From: Lactarius indigo | Lineage: Eukaryota > Basidiomycota > Agaricomycetes > Russulales > Russulaceae | NCBI GenBank assembly: GCA_025766275.1 | Contig: JAFKAC010000068.1 | Location: forward strand, 265,337 to 329,336 | Length of the DNA stretch: 64,000 bases | Direction of reading: 5' to 3' | Shown here: one piece after another, positions 36,051 to 47,712 of the stretch | Layout: the number at the start of each line of letters is the position of its first letter | Position numbering within the stretch: position 1 is the stretch's first letter | Position numbers and translations under genes: made by a program | The notes under the pieces: generated by a model | What the model was told of the DNA's origin: nothing | Databases searched by the model: none | The model's input: the letters and a program-made list of their open reading frames with translations, nothing else

Positions 36051-39000
36051 ACCGAGTAATGGTTTAAGTAGATATTGCAAAATCGAATTTGGCTACCTAC
36101 CCCGGTCCGTCCCCTTTGTGAGCTCAGCAGGCAAAGTTAGGAGAGGGCCTCTCTGTCCAAGGTAATGTCTCAGAGGAACCCTCGGAGGGACCCAATTCTC
36201 GTTATCACTCGGCGATGGACACCCAAGATTGCAGCAATCGCCTCTCCATCGAGACGATGCTGTGAGCTTGATGACTCAATACCTCTCGCTGCTCTGTTCG
36301 CGACTTCTCTTTAACAAAGCTTCCCGTTAGCAAATAATGCGGAATATGCTTGAACTCCGTCAATCACCTACCCTCACGGACATTCAACCATCCGGCGCGC
36401 GATGTCCCCACGACAAAAACATCTCAATTCAAACTGTTTTATGCAGGTTCTATATAGCTGGACTTCGGCGAAGCTCCAGCACAAAAGGACGCGCGCTCTC
36501 ATCGCGTCCCTCATTCGTCTTCATCGGTCCAAGTCAACACTATACTCCCCGCTTGTTTGTGATCTTATCGCAGCGCGCATGAGGATCTGTTTAAGTTGCT
36601 GTCCCAGGCGACTGGGCTTCATGCCGCGAACGCACGCTCCACTGTACAACTCGTTCGCTATCCCACACATGGTTTTATTCAAAAGGAGCTGAAATAGTGA
36701 GTGCCGTTATACTAGTAATGAGCGTGAAAGATTGTGTGCACGTGTGGATGACTGAATTAACTCGTTGATATGATTGGTACGTTCGGTCATTTCAGGAACC
36801 TAACTGAGACCATTATCGATTTTTTTACCACATGTCGAGCGCATGGACATCGAGGTGATCGATTCGCCCGTATGTGGGTTTCCGCAAGATTTCCGAGTCT
36901 GTTAGGGTTCGCTGTCACAATACCTATCGTATTTCACAAATGCTCTCCACATGTTTTAACGTGGTCAGGACCGAGGCTAGAATGGGTGCAATCAAGGGCG
37001 CATTTGTCGATAACGATATAGGAACTTCGATCATACCGGGTATGTCGGGCCGGCGGGTAGCTTCGGCTCGGGCCCAGCGCCCCGTCTAACACCGCCACTG
37101 TGACCATACAGTACCAGGTAGCTTCTCTAGCATGCTGCAGCTTACGGATCAGGCAGTATGTCACCTTTATCAGTTTTTCTGATGCGGCGCTCGGTCGTGT
37201 CGGTGTTTCAAGAAATAGTCGAACACCGTGCAGTGTTGGTCCCCCTGCAATTTTCTCGAAACACAGTTTCCACAGCTATGAAAACGTGGCGTTCTCTTTG
37301 GTTACAGTACGTATTCCTAGAAACCTGATTTGGTCTCTTTGATCCAGTCTTAGTCGAAGTTACTGCGATATACTTTCTTATCTTGGTAATCCAAGAACCC
37401 TCGTCTCCCCGAGTTTACCGAACTGCCTGACCCTCGAGTTTCTCTAGTCTACTGTATGACTATGGCTTCCATACTTCGTGGCATTGTATGGCCGCACTTC
37501 GTGGTGCCATTAAACCCATTTCAGAATATCCTAGTTCAAGTCCCCGTCGCGTTTCCAGAATGGAAGGAACGAAGACTTGCTATGACACTGATTCGCCGCA
37601 GTTGAATGATAATAATGTATGGCACACAATATCAGACTAACGGATCTCTTCTGTACCACGGTCGAGTCGCCGGAGGTGCTTACACCTGCTCTGCATCAGA
37701 CAAATTGGTGATGTCGCTTCCAGAGAGGGCATATTTACCTCGGGCTAGTCGTTGTCATTTCCCACAAACCAGAGTTACCGGAACGGCGTGGCACTCTTGA
37801 AACGGCAACCCTAGTGATTTATCTGAGGGGCTGTGTGCCGCATTGTGTACGTCACACAGTATCGTGCGCACGTGGCCTCTGGGTTCCGGGAACCTCTATC
37901 TACGCTATCTAGATGTCTCTCAAGTTTGAGCTGTTATCGTCCATGTGGGATATTCCGTGCTGCTCTGCTTGCCTAGATTTTCTAATACTCTCTCCGAGTC
38001 AGGGGATCTTGTAGTCGGCCTTAAAGACTCAGCGGGTCACTAGCTACCTGTCTCACTCTTCGTCGGCTACCCTTCCCACATTGATTCGCTGAACAGTTTC
38101 CTCTGAGACTTGCTTAATATGCGTGCCCCGAATAGCTTCTGCTGGAGTACAACCCCCTGGGAATGCGGCCTTGCGACAAGCGAGGTGGAACTTGTTATCT
38201 GGACTTCTACATGGCAGGCGGGGTTCAGCTACTATTCCCGCGTAAGAAAGAGACCACTGTCAATTCACCACGAAAGTCGCTCTCGGGCGCAGAATTTCGA
38301 ACTTGCAAGGCTTATCTCCTGTTATTTCCCAAGCGAGGTCTTGACGCATAGACAAAATACCTTCGCTCTATTCGGCTGGTATTTTTCCTGACGACTTTTG
38401 CTTTGCTCGGACAGCCAGCTTCTGGCCAGTATCAAATATGGGACTTCACTTGTCTCTTCAACGGCTCCCCTTTTCAATATTTATTGACATCTAGGCACTA
38501 CACATGGGATTGTGGCCCCCCACTCCCATAAGTTCCGGTCCACCAGGAACCACGGCTACCGCCGACACCGTCTACCAGACAGCCCTCGGTATTGGCGGGG
38601 GGGTTAGTGAGTCCGAGAAGGATGGATAATCACCGATCAACGAGTTCTGATCCGTTACAGAAACCAACTTATCTGCCTTAATGCTTAACAACCTAAAGGT
38701 CGCTTCCTCTATGATATCAAGTGGCAGAGGGCTGACGAAAACACAGAGCCCAGAATTATGCTAACTACAATGCGCCACTCCATATCGCATTAGGAACTCT
38801 TTGTTTGCGCTTGTAATCCGGATAGTACTGAGCGCATCCTAGTGACGAATGACACGCAAGCTGCTGGCTTGGCATTCGTCGGGGATCTAATCGGGGCATT
38901 GGACTTCTCCGAGAAAGGTTTGCATCCTGTCCCCTCTTGTTGCCCTCCTCATGAACGACGAACGCCGAATGGGAGCAGACTCAGGCTATATGCTAGTCTC

Positions 39001-42000
39001 TATGACACCAGCGGTAACACAAGCCTTGGTTGATTCGGCGTCACCAACATGCCCTCCTACGTGTTTTCTGTATTGGGGGGCATACGAACCATTAGTCTTC
39101 ATCGCATCATAATCACGCCTCGGTCACCCGTGCGTATGATAGAAGATGAGCCACCAGTGTGGACCGAGGGCTATCTCACCCACTAGTCGACTTGTATAAA
39201 GGATGACGGGACAATGGACGGAGGCCTCTTGGACTTTGAATACGATGCACATTTCCTTCGCGCCCGTTTTCACCTCGGTTGTTGTAATATCTGTGCAGGT
39301 ACGTCTTGTTTACCGCTGAAGACGACCGGGTCACAATTCAAGTCCGCTTAGTCCGCAGAACGATCCCGAAAGTAGCAATCCCACCTATCCATATGCGCCG
39401 TGCTAGTCGACATTATGGCGCAAATTAGCACGGCTCTCCGCGACCTTATAAAAACAGTAATCTTTCAGGCATTCCTGGGGTACGACCTCAACTGGGATGC
39501 CGCTGGAGCTTACCCTACTAGTATCCAGCTCGTAATTCTCCGTGCGCTTCTTTCTATGATACGAAGACGCAACAATCAGAGCGTGCCTTCGACGGTGTCC
39601 TGTCCCGTTGTTACTCAGGACCCATCAGCAATCAGGACATTTTTTCATTATCAGTTCCCAAACAAAGAACAAAGATACTTGCACAGAATGCATAGGATCT
39701 CTCGTGCTGACTAGTGGCCGACATCAGGTTGGCTGTCTGTCCGTTGCCTTAGTGTTAATTGTTGTGTGGCAAGTAGTACGTGGATAACCTGTGAGACTAT
39801 TTGATCATTGATCAAGGATGCCCCTGGTTCGTGTTCCCCAGCTTCGTTGGCACCACGTTCGTACAAACCCACAATCTGCTTTGATGCGGAACATGATGCA
39901 TGATACAACATTGCCTTCGATGGATGGAAATCACAAATTTCCGGAACGACCAACTATTGTAGTGGACCTAGATACCGTCCCATGATGTGACTATGGTGAG
40001 GGACGGATGCCCGGATCAGGAGCATACGTTCTTTATTTCGATGCATAAATCGAGTCGCTGCTCATAGACTTGTAAATTCGACTATGCCTTAAGCCCCGCG
40101 CGTCATTCTACCGCGCGAATGGGCCATGAAGCCAGCGCATTGACATGACGCTAAACGGGAGCATTGCCTGGACGCATTTGTTACAAGACGAGCGTCTTCG
40201 GTGTGGATCGGCCGTGCTACAGTATCGTAGTGCTTAACTGGGACACAGCACGAGCACCACGTGGAATCCTCAGACCATTATTGTAACCATCAAGTTCCGT
40301 GGAATGCAGGCCGCATTCCCGTTGCCAGTTAGCGTCACCACACTCTAGTGGTATAATACACCGACGCGTCATCATTTTGTTCTCATCGGCTGGCATGGAT
40401 TAGCTTTCCAGATGCTCAAAGCGCTTTGTGTTCGTTCCTACCCGTTCCAGTCAACCCGGATCTTTGTTTCTGTCTTTTCATTTGACGAATCCCGGACCCG
40501 ACCAGCGTCTTTTGCCGTCTCGTTTATTGTTTTATCATGACACGACCATTGGTTAACACAACAGTGCGATCCGTCCTAATGGGGACGTAGTGCCTTCTGC
40601 TGATTTTGTGAGAAGTTTCTTCCGTGAAATGGAACCAGATAGAACCAAGACGGAATTAGCAGGTCGACGCGTCGACACGGCCGGCCATCACTCCATGCCG
40701 CGAAGTTGCCTTCTCTCGGGGGTAGTTTCAGATCTTGAAAAAAGGTATCTGGCGGGTGTTGTTCGGAACTCGGTCAGGATGCACGATGTATTACTCAGAC
40801 AATGGTATCAAAATGGTACCAAGCGCCGGTTAAGCGACTCACAGTCAATTTAACTTAACTTACTTAGATATATTTTTAGATTAGATATGCGTTACAGATA
40901 AGGAGCGCCCTAAGCAAGTTGTCGTTACTACACACACGCAAAGTTGTGGGTACTAGCACAGCACGTTCTTTCGTGTCCCATGTCATTCCGACTCATTTGC
41001 AAATCCATGCCTTTCGCAACACCGGCTCCAGCGATTACCGTCTCCCGATTTTGTTGATGACCTCTGATCTACTTCAAGTTGGTACGATTCGGACTCGTAC
41101 GGAGCAGTGCACCGAAAGAGTCACACTACGGCGCGAGCTTGAGAGCGCCCGCAGAGCACGCAGAGGAAGCCTGAATTGAAGTAGCACCTGCGTCCGAACT
41201 CAGCCGCATCGCCCCCCCGGCCCCGCATCTCCAACGTCACCGGTCTCTATTGGAATATCTTCGCTCCGCACCCCTCGGTTGGTCTGCAGGGCTATCCGAC
41301 TTACCTCCAGGAGGAGTATTATCTAGTCACCGCATGGTCGTTGATATCTGAGTCGTGTGCCGTGCCCAACCCAAATTGCCACGAGGTTGGCCACGAGTCA
41401 AGCCATGAGCACAATACCAAAACAAAACAAAACATATAGAAGATGGTACGAGTCGCTCGGGTATACGGCACCACTTCTTCCCAAAACAAAAAGAATAGGC
41501 TGGGCGATGATTCGCATATATGATAGGAGAATGACCGACACCCCAAATTTCTTGACTCGAATTTCCACTGCTGTGCCAAGTGCTGTGCTGAAATAAGCCA
41601 CACATGCTGTCACTGAGAGGCCTTGATTCACCGGTTCTTCTAATCGCATCTGCATTCCACGTTCGCGCTCAACGACACCCAGCGTTGTTCAGTCCCATTT
41701 TTCAAGTTGTCTTTAGTTACTACAACAGGCGCCGGGATGGGAAGCGCTGAGCGCCTGCATCTTTCGCCTTAAGAGTACCACAGGAACAAAAGCGCCGAGG
41801 GAAAAGGCCACCGTATGCCCACTTAGGCATCATTGATTAATCTGTTAGTTTCCCAAACATCAAATATGAGGTGTTTAGGAATGTTTGAGGCTTTTACTAA
41901 ATGGTCCTAACCATTCGTTAAACACTCCAGCACAGATAATGGAAGAGCATTCTGGTTATTGGACTGATAGTGGACCTGAATTGCATGTGTTGCTGGTTAT

Positions 42001-42772
42001 AGAGCGAGGATCAAATGTCGTCCATTCAAAAAGTGTCATCGTTTAGGTGAACCGTACGAATTCCGCAAGAGTCAATCAGACCACTCGTGATCGGACAATT
42101 AGGAGTTTGCTATATTCAAATCTTGGCACGTGAGGGGACTGATAGGGACAGAAAAGGATGGGGAAGGACTTGGCATTGACGTACTGTATGGCCCTGTCAC
42201 CTCTACGCCCGCATGTGGTGCACGAGTTTCTGCCATTCTTCCACTTCCGGATTCTCAAAGTCACATCACTGTGGGGGTCTCCATTCCAGAGGAAGTTGTA
42301 TTTGAGTAAACCTTACGTCTCGTGGCAAGGACGCATGGCCGATTATTTTTCTCTCACCACGTCCCAGGCAACTTCATTACATCGCCATCGGTGAAGATCG
42401 AGTGCGGAGATGGGACTTAGACGCAGTGCGGCAGTGCCTACTCCCGTCGGTCAACGAAACACGCCGTCGGGCAGATAGATGACCCATTACAATACCCTGG
42501 AAGATTGTGGCGACTTTAGCTTGGCGCTTGCCAAAACTCAAAATTTTGGCTGAGAGTCCTACTGTACAACCAGCGAGAGACTCCGCGCAGCGCAAGCTAA
42601 ATTGGAACGCCACGACCGAATGGGGTTGTAACGTGATCGTTATCGAAGTCCCGCAATAACCCCGTCCGGTAGGCACGTCGCGACGATATCTTTCCGCCGA
42701 TCGATAGTGGTACGCCACCCGCGCAACGCATGTTGGGTACGATTAATGAACTACGCACGCGCACATCTCCCA
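36051..42772. other. Gene-poor interval (about 6.7 kb)
   Basis: No gene can be firmly supported on either strand. Between about 38.5 and 39.7 kb some short plus-strand stretches look protein-like and are followed by gt donor sites: GLWPPTPISSGPPGTTATAD (38503-38600), ERILVTNDTQAAGLAFVGDL (38830-38895) and MAQISTALRDLIKTVIFQAF (39415-39475). They could be remnants of a decayed gene, but I cannot join them or name a family. The rest is ordinary AT/GC-mixed sequence without repeats I can see. Confidence 0.4.
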
Positions 42773-44890
42773 TTACAACCCTTTGCTCTTGTAGATTAGC
42801 ACGTAAGCCGACGAGTCTTCCCCACCACCATCGAGCGTACTGAGTTTCTCGGCAGGGAAAACGCTGACTTTGTCGTCGTCGAATTTGATCCAGTCCTGGT
42901 CCTCCTCCTTACCTGTCAGTGCCTGGCGCGCAACGAACGCAATGTAATGCCCCGAGTCAGCCGCTGCGCCTTTATGCGTGATAATAGCTAAACAGTTGCG
43001 CCAGTGTTAAGGTACGCCATAATGATGTGAAACGGAGGAGACTCACCAACAAGGTCGTACACTCCAGTCTGGCTCGCACCGATATCACCCTTGATGGACG
43101 GATCTACCAACGCCTCGAGCTCTGCCTTTTCCTGTTCGCGATACCACTCTTCTGGGCGCAGCTCACCACCATCAGGCTGTTCTGGACTAGTCCCATCCGC
43201 CTCGACATCACCTATGCCAGGCGCTCCGACGTTCGCCTCAGTCGTAGATTCCACGTTGACGCTCGGTGCTTGTGCGGCGGGAACCGCAGCCCGGGTGCGT
43301 TTTCGGACTTTGCGCCGTTCATCACGGGCTTTTTCAATCTCACTGCGTCTGCTCGCAACAGGCCGCATCCTTTCTCGTAGTTCGTCTGTTGCAATGTCGA
43401 GCGCGTCGAACTCGTTGGGAAATTTTACTTTCCTCTATAAGTCCCCAGTGGGCATGCATTGTTGGCCGACAAATAAACATAGCAAGGGCGCTCACCATAA
43501 TCTTGGCCTTCTTATTTATGTCGCGGCGCCAAGTAAAACGCACCATGTGGACAGCGAGGTAAGTTGGGAGGCGAGATAAACGCGAGCGCGAATCGTATGT
43601 TGCTTCACGCCCAAGCGTCGGGGAGTGTTTAATAACTGGTTGATTCAGTGCCTACATCGACGTTAAGATCCGGCTCCAGGAGGAGCAGGGTAGCCCACCT
43701 CCTTGATTCCGGAAAGCATGAAATTGGTGTTGACGGTTATATTACATTCGACCTTCAACACATTCTCTTCGTTCACAGTGGGTGGTTCATCGGGAGCTTC
43801 CGGAGATGACAATCTACGCCAATTTGTAAAATAAATCGGTGGCGTACAAAGCATTGGAGCGACGAGGTCACGCACGTGCGGACCAAGGTCCCTGTCATGT
43901 ATTGATCGATAAACTTGGTGCGCGTGCTACTGGAACCCAGGGTAGATGCACCAGGGACGTCTCTCAGACGATTAGTCATCTGCGTCCAACACTCCTCTGC
44001 GTCTGGGTGATTTCAGCTTTATGGATCGCCGAATAAAGTGAGTGGAAAACCTTGCTGTGCATAGCCGTTTCCCGTCCTGCTGCGTTCTGCAAACTGAGGT
44101 ACTGCATCTCGGAGTACGGTGAGGAAAGCCAATGGCATGACGCCGCCTGTAGAACGTGACATGGAGGTATAGAGGTCTCGTAGGGAGCGAGCAACTGGGT
44201 TGAGATCGCGTGATCTGAGAGTGAAATAGAGAGTATTAGGTGGGTCCAGTACGAATATGCTGTGTGGCGAACTCTATAAGGGCGGTCTGCAATTCCGGGA
44301 TGGCGCGCAAGGCTTGAATAGTTGCACTCATGTAACAGGTGTTACCCAAACTGGATGCACAATATCAGACAGCGAAAGATAGACATTCGTACTTCACAGC
44401 TTACTTTGTGAGGCCAACAGGCATGCCGATCTAAGAACTACAGTTTAGGCCAAATATCAAGTGAGAGTGTTTGGACCTACCGCATCTGCTAACTCAGTGT
44501 CGTCCATATCTTCCAGGAATTTTATAGGCTCTGCTGGGGGTTGGGGGAGCTCTCCTGCAGTACCGATGACCATAAATGTCTGGTCCTGTTTCCTCGCTCA
44601 ATCAGCACGGGCGAGATCAGTATGTAGATGTATGCGCACTTCCTTTGGCCCAATTTTTTTCCAGTCAGAATCATCCTGTTAGATTTGGGTTAATTAAACT
44701 TATCGCGCAGCTCTGGTAGAACGCTGCGCACCTTGAGGACACCACCTTTGACCATGATTTTCATTCGATCTACGGGAACACCAGTACATTGATAAACGGC
44801 CTCCTTAAAAGCAAGGGGGGGCTTCTCGGGGTCGAGTTGGAGGTCGTGTTTATTCCCCGCATGCTTTATATGAACATTCAAAGGGGCCAT
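42773..44890 (-). CDS. UBP6: Ubiquitin carboxyl-terminal hydrolase 6 (USP14-type, proteasome-associated)
   Basis: Deubiquitinase that docks on the 19S proteasome through its ubiquitin-like domain and trims ubiquitin from substrates. Eleven exons join with perfect phase: 44890-44732, 44675-44640, 44585-44481, 44430-44405, 44350-44253, 44194-44051, 44002-43876, 43813-43699, 43651-43496, 43434-43047 and 42987-42773. They give 522 residues, close to the usual length. The ubiquitin-like domain occupies about the first 80 residues (MAPLNVHIKHAGNKHDLQLD). The catalytic cysteine is in TNLGNTCYMSATIQALRAIP, near residue 112. QQDAEECWTQM and HMVRFTWRRDINKKAKIM are conserved blocks. The catalytic histidine is in THKGAAADSGHYIAFVARQ, followed by WIKFDDDKVSVFP with the third active-site residue. 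An acidic, Lys/Arg-rich insert precedes the last exon. It is divergent from the BAP31 gene, 232 bp away. Confidence 0.96.
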
Positions 44891-45122
44891 GGGTGTGAGC
44901 GTCAAGTCGAAGGTCGAAGCTTCAAAGAGTCAAGAAATATCGATTTCGAATTTATTCCGACTCGACGTGACGCGTAAGCGATCACGTGAATGTGTGACGT
45001 CACTGTGGAATGGGACACGTTGGGCCACCCCACGACAGGGACACGGCCACAAGCCGCAGCAAGACCTCAACCTCATAAAAGGGACAACACCTGGTCTAAT
45101 CGTCCTTACTCTTGTTTCGAAC
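44891..45122. promoter_or_regulatory. Shared divergent promoter region UBP6 / BAP31
   Basis: 232 bp separate the two start codons, so both promoters and leaders must fit in this stretch. It carries a CACGTGA-type E-box-like site (tCACGTGaatgtgtgacgtcac, near 44981-45003) with an adjacent TGACGTCA palindrome at about 44996-45003, matching the CRE/ATF consensus. Whether these sites are used is inference. Confidence 0.4.
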
Positions 45123-46012
45123 ATGACTATCTAGTAAGTCTTTTCTTGTCGTACACGACTTTGGGCTCACAATTCTGCATGTACAGCTACTCGCTCACCT
45201 TCTTACTCCTCGCGTCTGAGATGATCTCATTCTGCGTCTTTGTAGCACCTCTCCCTTTCAAGGTCCGGAGGAAGCTCTTTCGCTTCCTTTCTGAGAGCCC
45301 TATTATTGCCAAGGTTGCCTATGGGCTGAAAATATCCTTCATGTGCGCATCCTCTATCACTTTTCATGTCGTCGCTTCTGAAATTAGATGTGCATAGATT
45401 CGTCGGTATCTTATTTGTGGACGCCCTTCAACGCATGTTCCGCATCAATACGGAGATTGAAACCGCGAAGTCTGGGGGACTCGTGCACACGCAAGATATA
45501 CGCACGGAGACTTCTCACGCAGCTCGGAAATTCTAGTTCGTACCTCGCCTTAACCCTGCCCGCCCCAACGTGCTGACTTGCACCGCCTCATTAAGCGCCC
45601 AACGCAATGTTTACCTCACCGGCTTCTGCCTGTTCCTCTCGCTTGTCCTCACCCGGACATTCTACATCATTCAGGATCTTATTGACACTCAGGACGAGTT
45701 TGCTAAGCTGAAGAAGGCTGTGCGTTCTCAGCTATTACTCTCCTTTGACTTATACACATCCTTAAATCGTACAACTAGACCGCCAGCAGTTCACGGAATA
45801 ACCTAGTGGCCGGCGAGCAAACGAAGGAGATTGAAAGGCTCAAGCAGGACCTCGGTAAATCTTTCAATTATCGTAGTGAAACATACGCTGATGGGATCTA
45901 TCCAGAGACGCTGAAGCAGCAGGCTCGGTCCCAGGCAGCGGAATATGACAGACTCGCGGATCAGTACAACAAGGAGACAGGAAAGCCCACGTCAAACAAG
46001 CGTGTGGACTAA
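45123..46012 (+). CDS. BAP31/YET-family ER membrane protein
   Basis: ER membrane protein of the BCAP31/Yet family, involved in ER export and quality control of membrane proteins. Exons: 45123-45133, 45187-45342, 45398-45535, 45596-45719 and 45779-46012. The first exon codes only MTI plus two bases. Three membrane helices can be read: YSLTFLLLASEMISFCVFVA; the segment across intron 2, ISFIFVGILFVDALQRMF; and NVYLTGFCLFLSLVLTRTFY. The family block KVRRKLFRFL lies between helices 1 and 2. The tail is a coiled coil (GEQTKEIERLKQDL, QAAEYDRLADQYNKETG). A further 51 nt segment (45855-45905) has intron ends and is a multiple of three, so both spliced (203 residues) and retained (220 residues) forms stay in frame; the spliced form fits the family better. 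The C-terminus (SNKRVD) lacks the KKxx retrieval signal of animal BAP31. Confidence 0.92.
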
Positions 46013-46313
46013 GATCGGAGGGGTAAATAGTTTAGTTGCCATTGTTTGGACCAATTTCCGTTTTCTTTCCTCGCAGATTTTGGCTCCGTCTTTGTATTGT
46101 TCGGTTTACGAATGTTATCACGTGATCCGGCTCGTATGGGATGGCAAGTCAGATTGGCAGAGGAACATATTGCAACATGGACTATGGAGCGGTGATAACA
46201 TGCGCAGGATAATGCATTGAGCTTCCTCGAGCCTCCGTACTGAGAGTTAGCCTTTCATTTCAAGATCACAGTGCATTACGTACAACGACTTCAATACCGC
46301 GATTGTTGGTGGC

Positions 46314-46795
46314 TTACGCCGACGATATCTCGTCGTGCTGCTTCTGAAGTTCGGCCTATAGAGTTGTACACATAGCTTAACAATGGCACCCAATACGAAT
46401 GGCGAGACAATGCACTACGCACAAGTTCAGCCTTCTTTTTCTCCATCTGGACCAAAGGTTTCAGTCTTCCCTGCGGCACGAAGATAGAAACGCGCTACGC
46501 ACCTCCGCCCGAAGCTTTTCGAGCTTCCTGCGTTCCTCCTGCTTTATATACTGGTCTGGATTGGACGGTAAACACTTATACCATTTACGGTGGGAACTGC
46601 ATACCTTCATGGGCTTTCTCTTTTTTGCTACAAGTAGTCAGTCATCGCTGGCCGAGAACAAGAGGAAAACGCCATAAATGCATACCCGAACTCCCTGCTG
46701 GCGGCGACACTGCCCTCTTTGATGCTAGACGTGTAGCTGCGTGCATATACCCTAGCAGCAAGGGGAGCCTGACGGAATGAAATACGAGCGAGCAT
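46314..46795 (-). CDS. INH1: Mitochondrial ATPase inhibitor IF1
   Basis: Small mitochondrial protein that binds F1-ATPase and blocks ATP hydrolysis when the membrane potential falls. Five small exons: 46795-46686, 46627-46605, 46555-46503, 46446-46423 and 46355-46314. They join in phase to 83 residues plus stop; no single exon is long enough to stand out as an open frame. The start MLARISFRQAPLAARVYARS is an Arg-rich matrix-targeting presequence. The inhibitory region includes REFGKKEKAHEDQYIKQEER and the dimerising helix RKLEKLRAEMEKKKAELAEL ends QKQHDEISSA, the standard IF1 arrangement. Introns are 49-67 nt with clean gt-ag ends. The gene lies head-to-head with ATP14, another ATP synthase component, with 353 bp between the start codons, and tail-to-tail with the BAP31 gene. 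Confidence 0.93.
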
Positions 46796-47148
46796 GTGTG
46801 TGAGTTGGGGATGTGAGTACAGTGTGGGTCACTCTTAAGATGTTCGAGCGCGGATCGCCGGCCGGTCGGTCTGCCGAGACGAACCTAGCCCGAACCTAGC
46901 CCACGTCTATCGATAGTCACGTTGTAGACCCCATTCAATACAGCCACGGTGCAGAAGGACTTCTGGCCGTAGCCCTAGCTTAACCATTCGTCAGCAGTGC
47001 TCTCCTGGGTCAATTCTGAACCATACAACACGGTGTCAAGGCTGGCCGCTTCGGAGGAGCCGGACTTGAAACCGGCGGGCCTGCCCGAGTAACGGTATGC
47101 GTGACTTCGGATGAACGTCACATTTCGTTCCAGCTCACACAAACCTCC
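46796..47148. promoter_or_regulatory. Shared divergent promoter region IF1 / ATP14
   Basis: The only DNA between the start codons of two ATP synthase-related genes. It contains a direct duplication 'cgaacctagcc' at about 46881-46901. A C/T- or TATA-type core cannot be assigned with confidence. Co-regulation of the two genes is inferred from arrangement alone. Confidence 0.4.
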
Positions 47149-47712
47149 ATGTCGACCATCCTCAAGCATGCCGCATCTGCCGTCCGTACTCCCTTTTCGC
47201 ACAGGGTGCGCTTTCATGCCATTGAAACTGACTCATCTCTGAAGGCCCGGCTCTCTGCGCGCTCACGCGTCCGTGCCTACGCAACTACGTTGGCCGCTCG
47301 CAAGGGTAATATATCTCCGACCCTCTGCTTTTTCCGTCCGACACTGACAACCCCCTCCTTGTAGACCTCGTCCAGGACCTTTATTTGAAGGAACTTAGGA
47401 TTTACAAGGCCCCCCCTGCTGTGCGTAGTTTCGTCCACCCCCAACTTTTCGCCCGCCCCCATTGACACCCGCGCGGCATTACAGGCCAAAGACGCTCATG
47501 TTGGCGCCGTAAAGGCCTTTTCCGCACCATCCGCACCTTCTGTGCCCGCGCTCCCCGACCTGGCAACCGAACTTGCGGCGTACGATGCGACCGAGCCAAC
47601 ACGTGCCGACGCCACTGACGTTTCACCCGCGCACGGAGGATCTGCGGCTGGAGCAGAGGCATACCTTGCGTTCTTAGAAGCAGACGAAGTGCAAGAGGAG
47701 GCCCACCATTGA
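47149..47712 (+). CDS. ATP14: Mitochondrial F1Fo ATP synthase subunit H
   Basis: Peripheral-stalk subunit of the mitochondrial ATP synthase in fungi. Three exons (47149-47305, 47365-47420 and 47485-47712) give 146 residues. The first exon is a matrix-targeting presequence rich in Arg, Ser and Ala (MSTILKHAASAVRTPFSHRV to RAYATTLAARK). The mature protein begins DLVQDLYLKELRIYKAPPA and continues AKDAHVGAVKAFSAPSAP, the family hallmark. An acidic Ala-rich tail ends AYLAFLEADEVQEEAHH. Start chosen at the methionine that gives the presequence; an upstream in-frame GTG has no support. All phases fit and there is no frame break. Confidence 0.94.
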
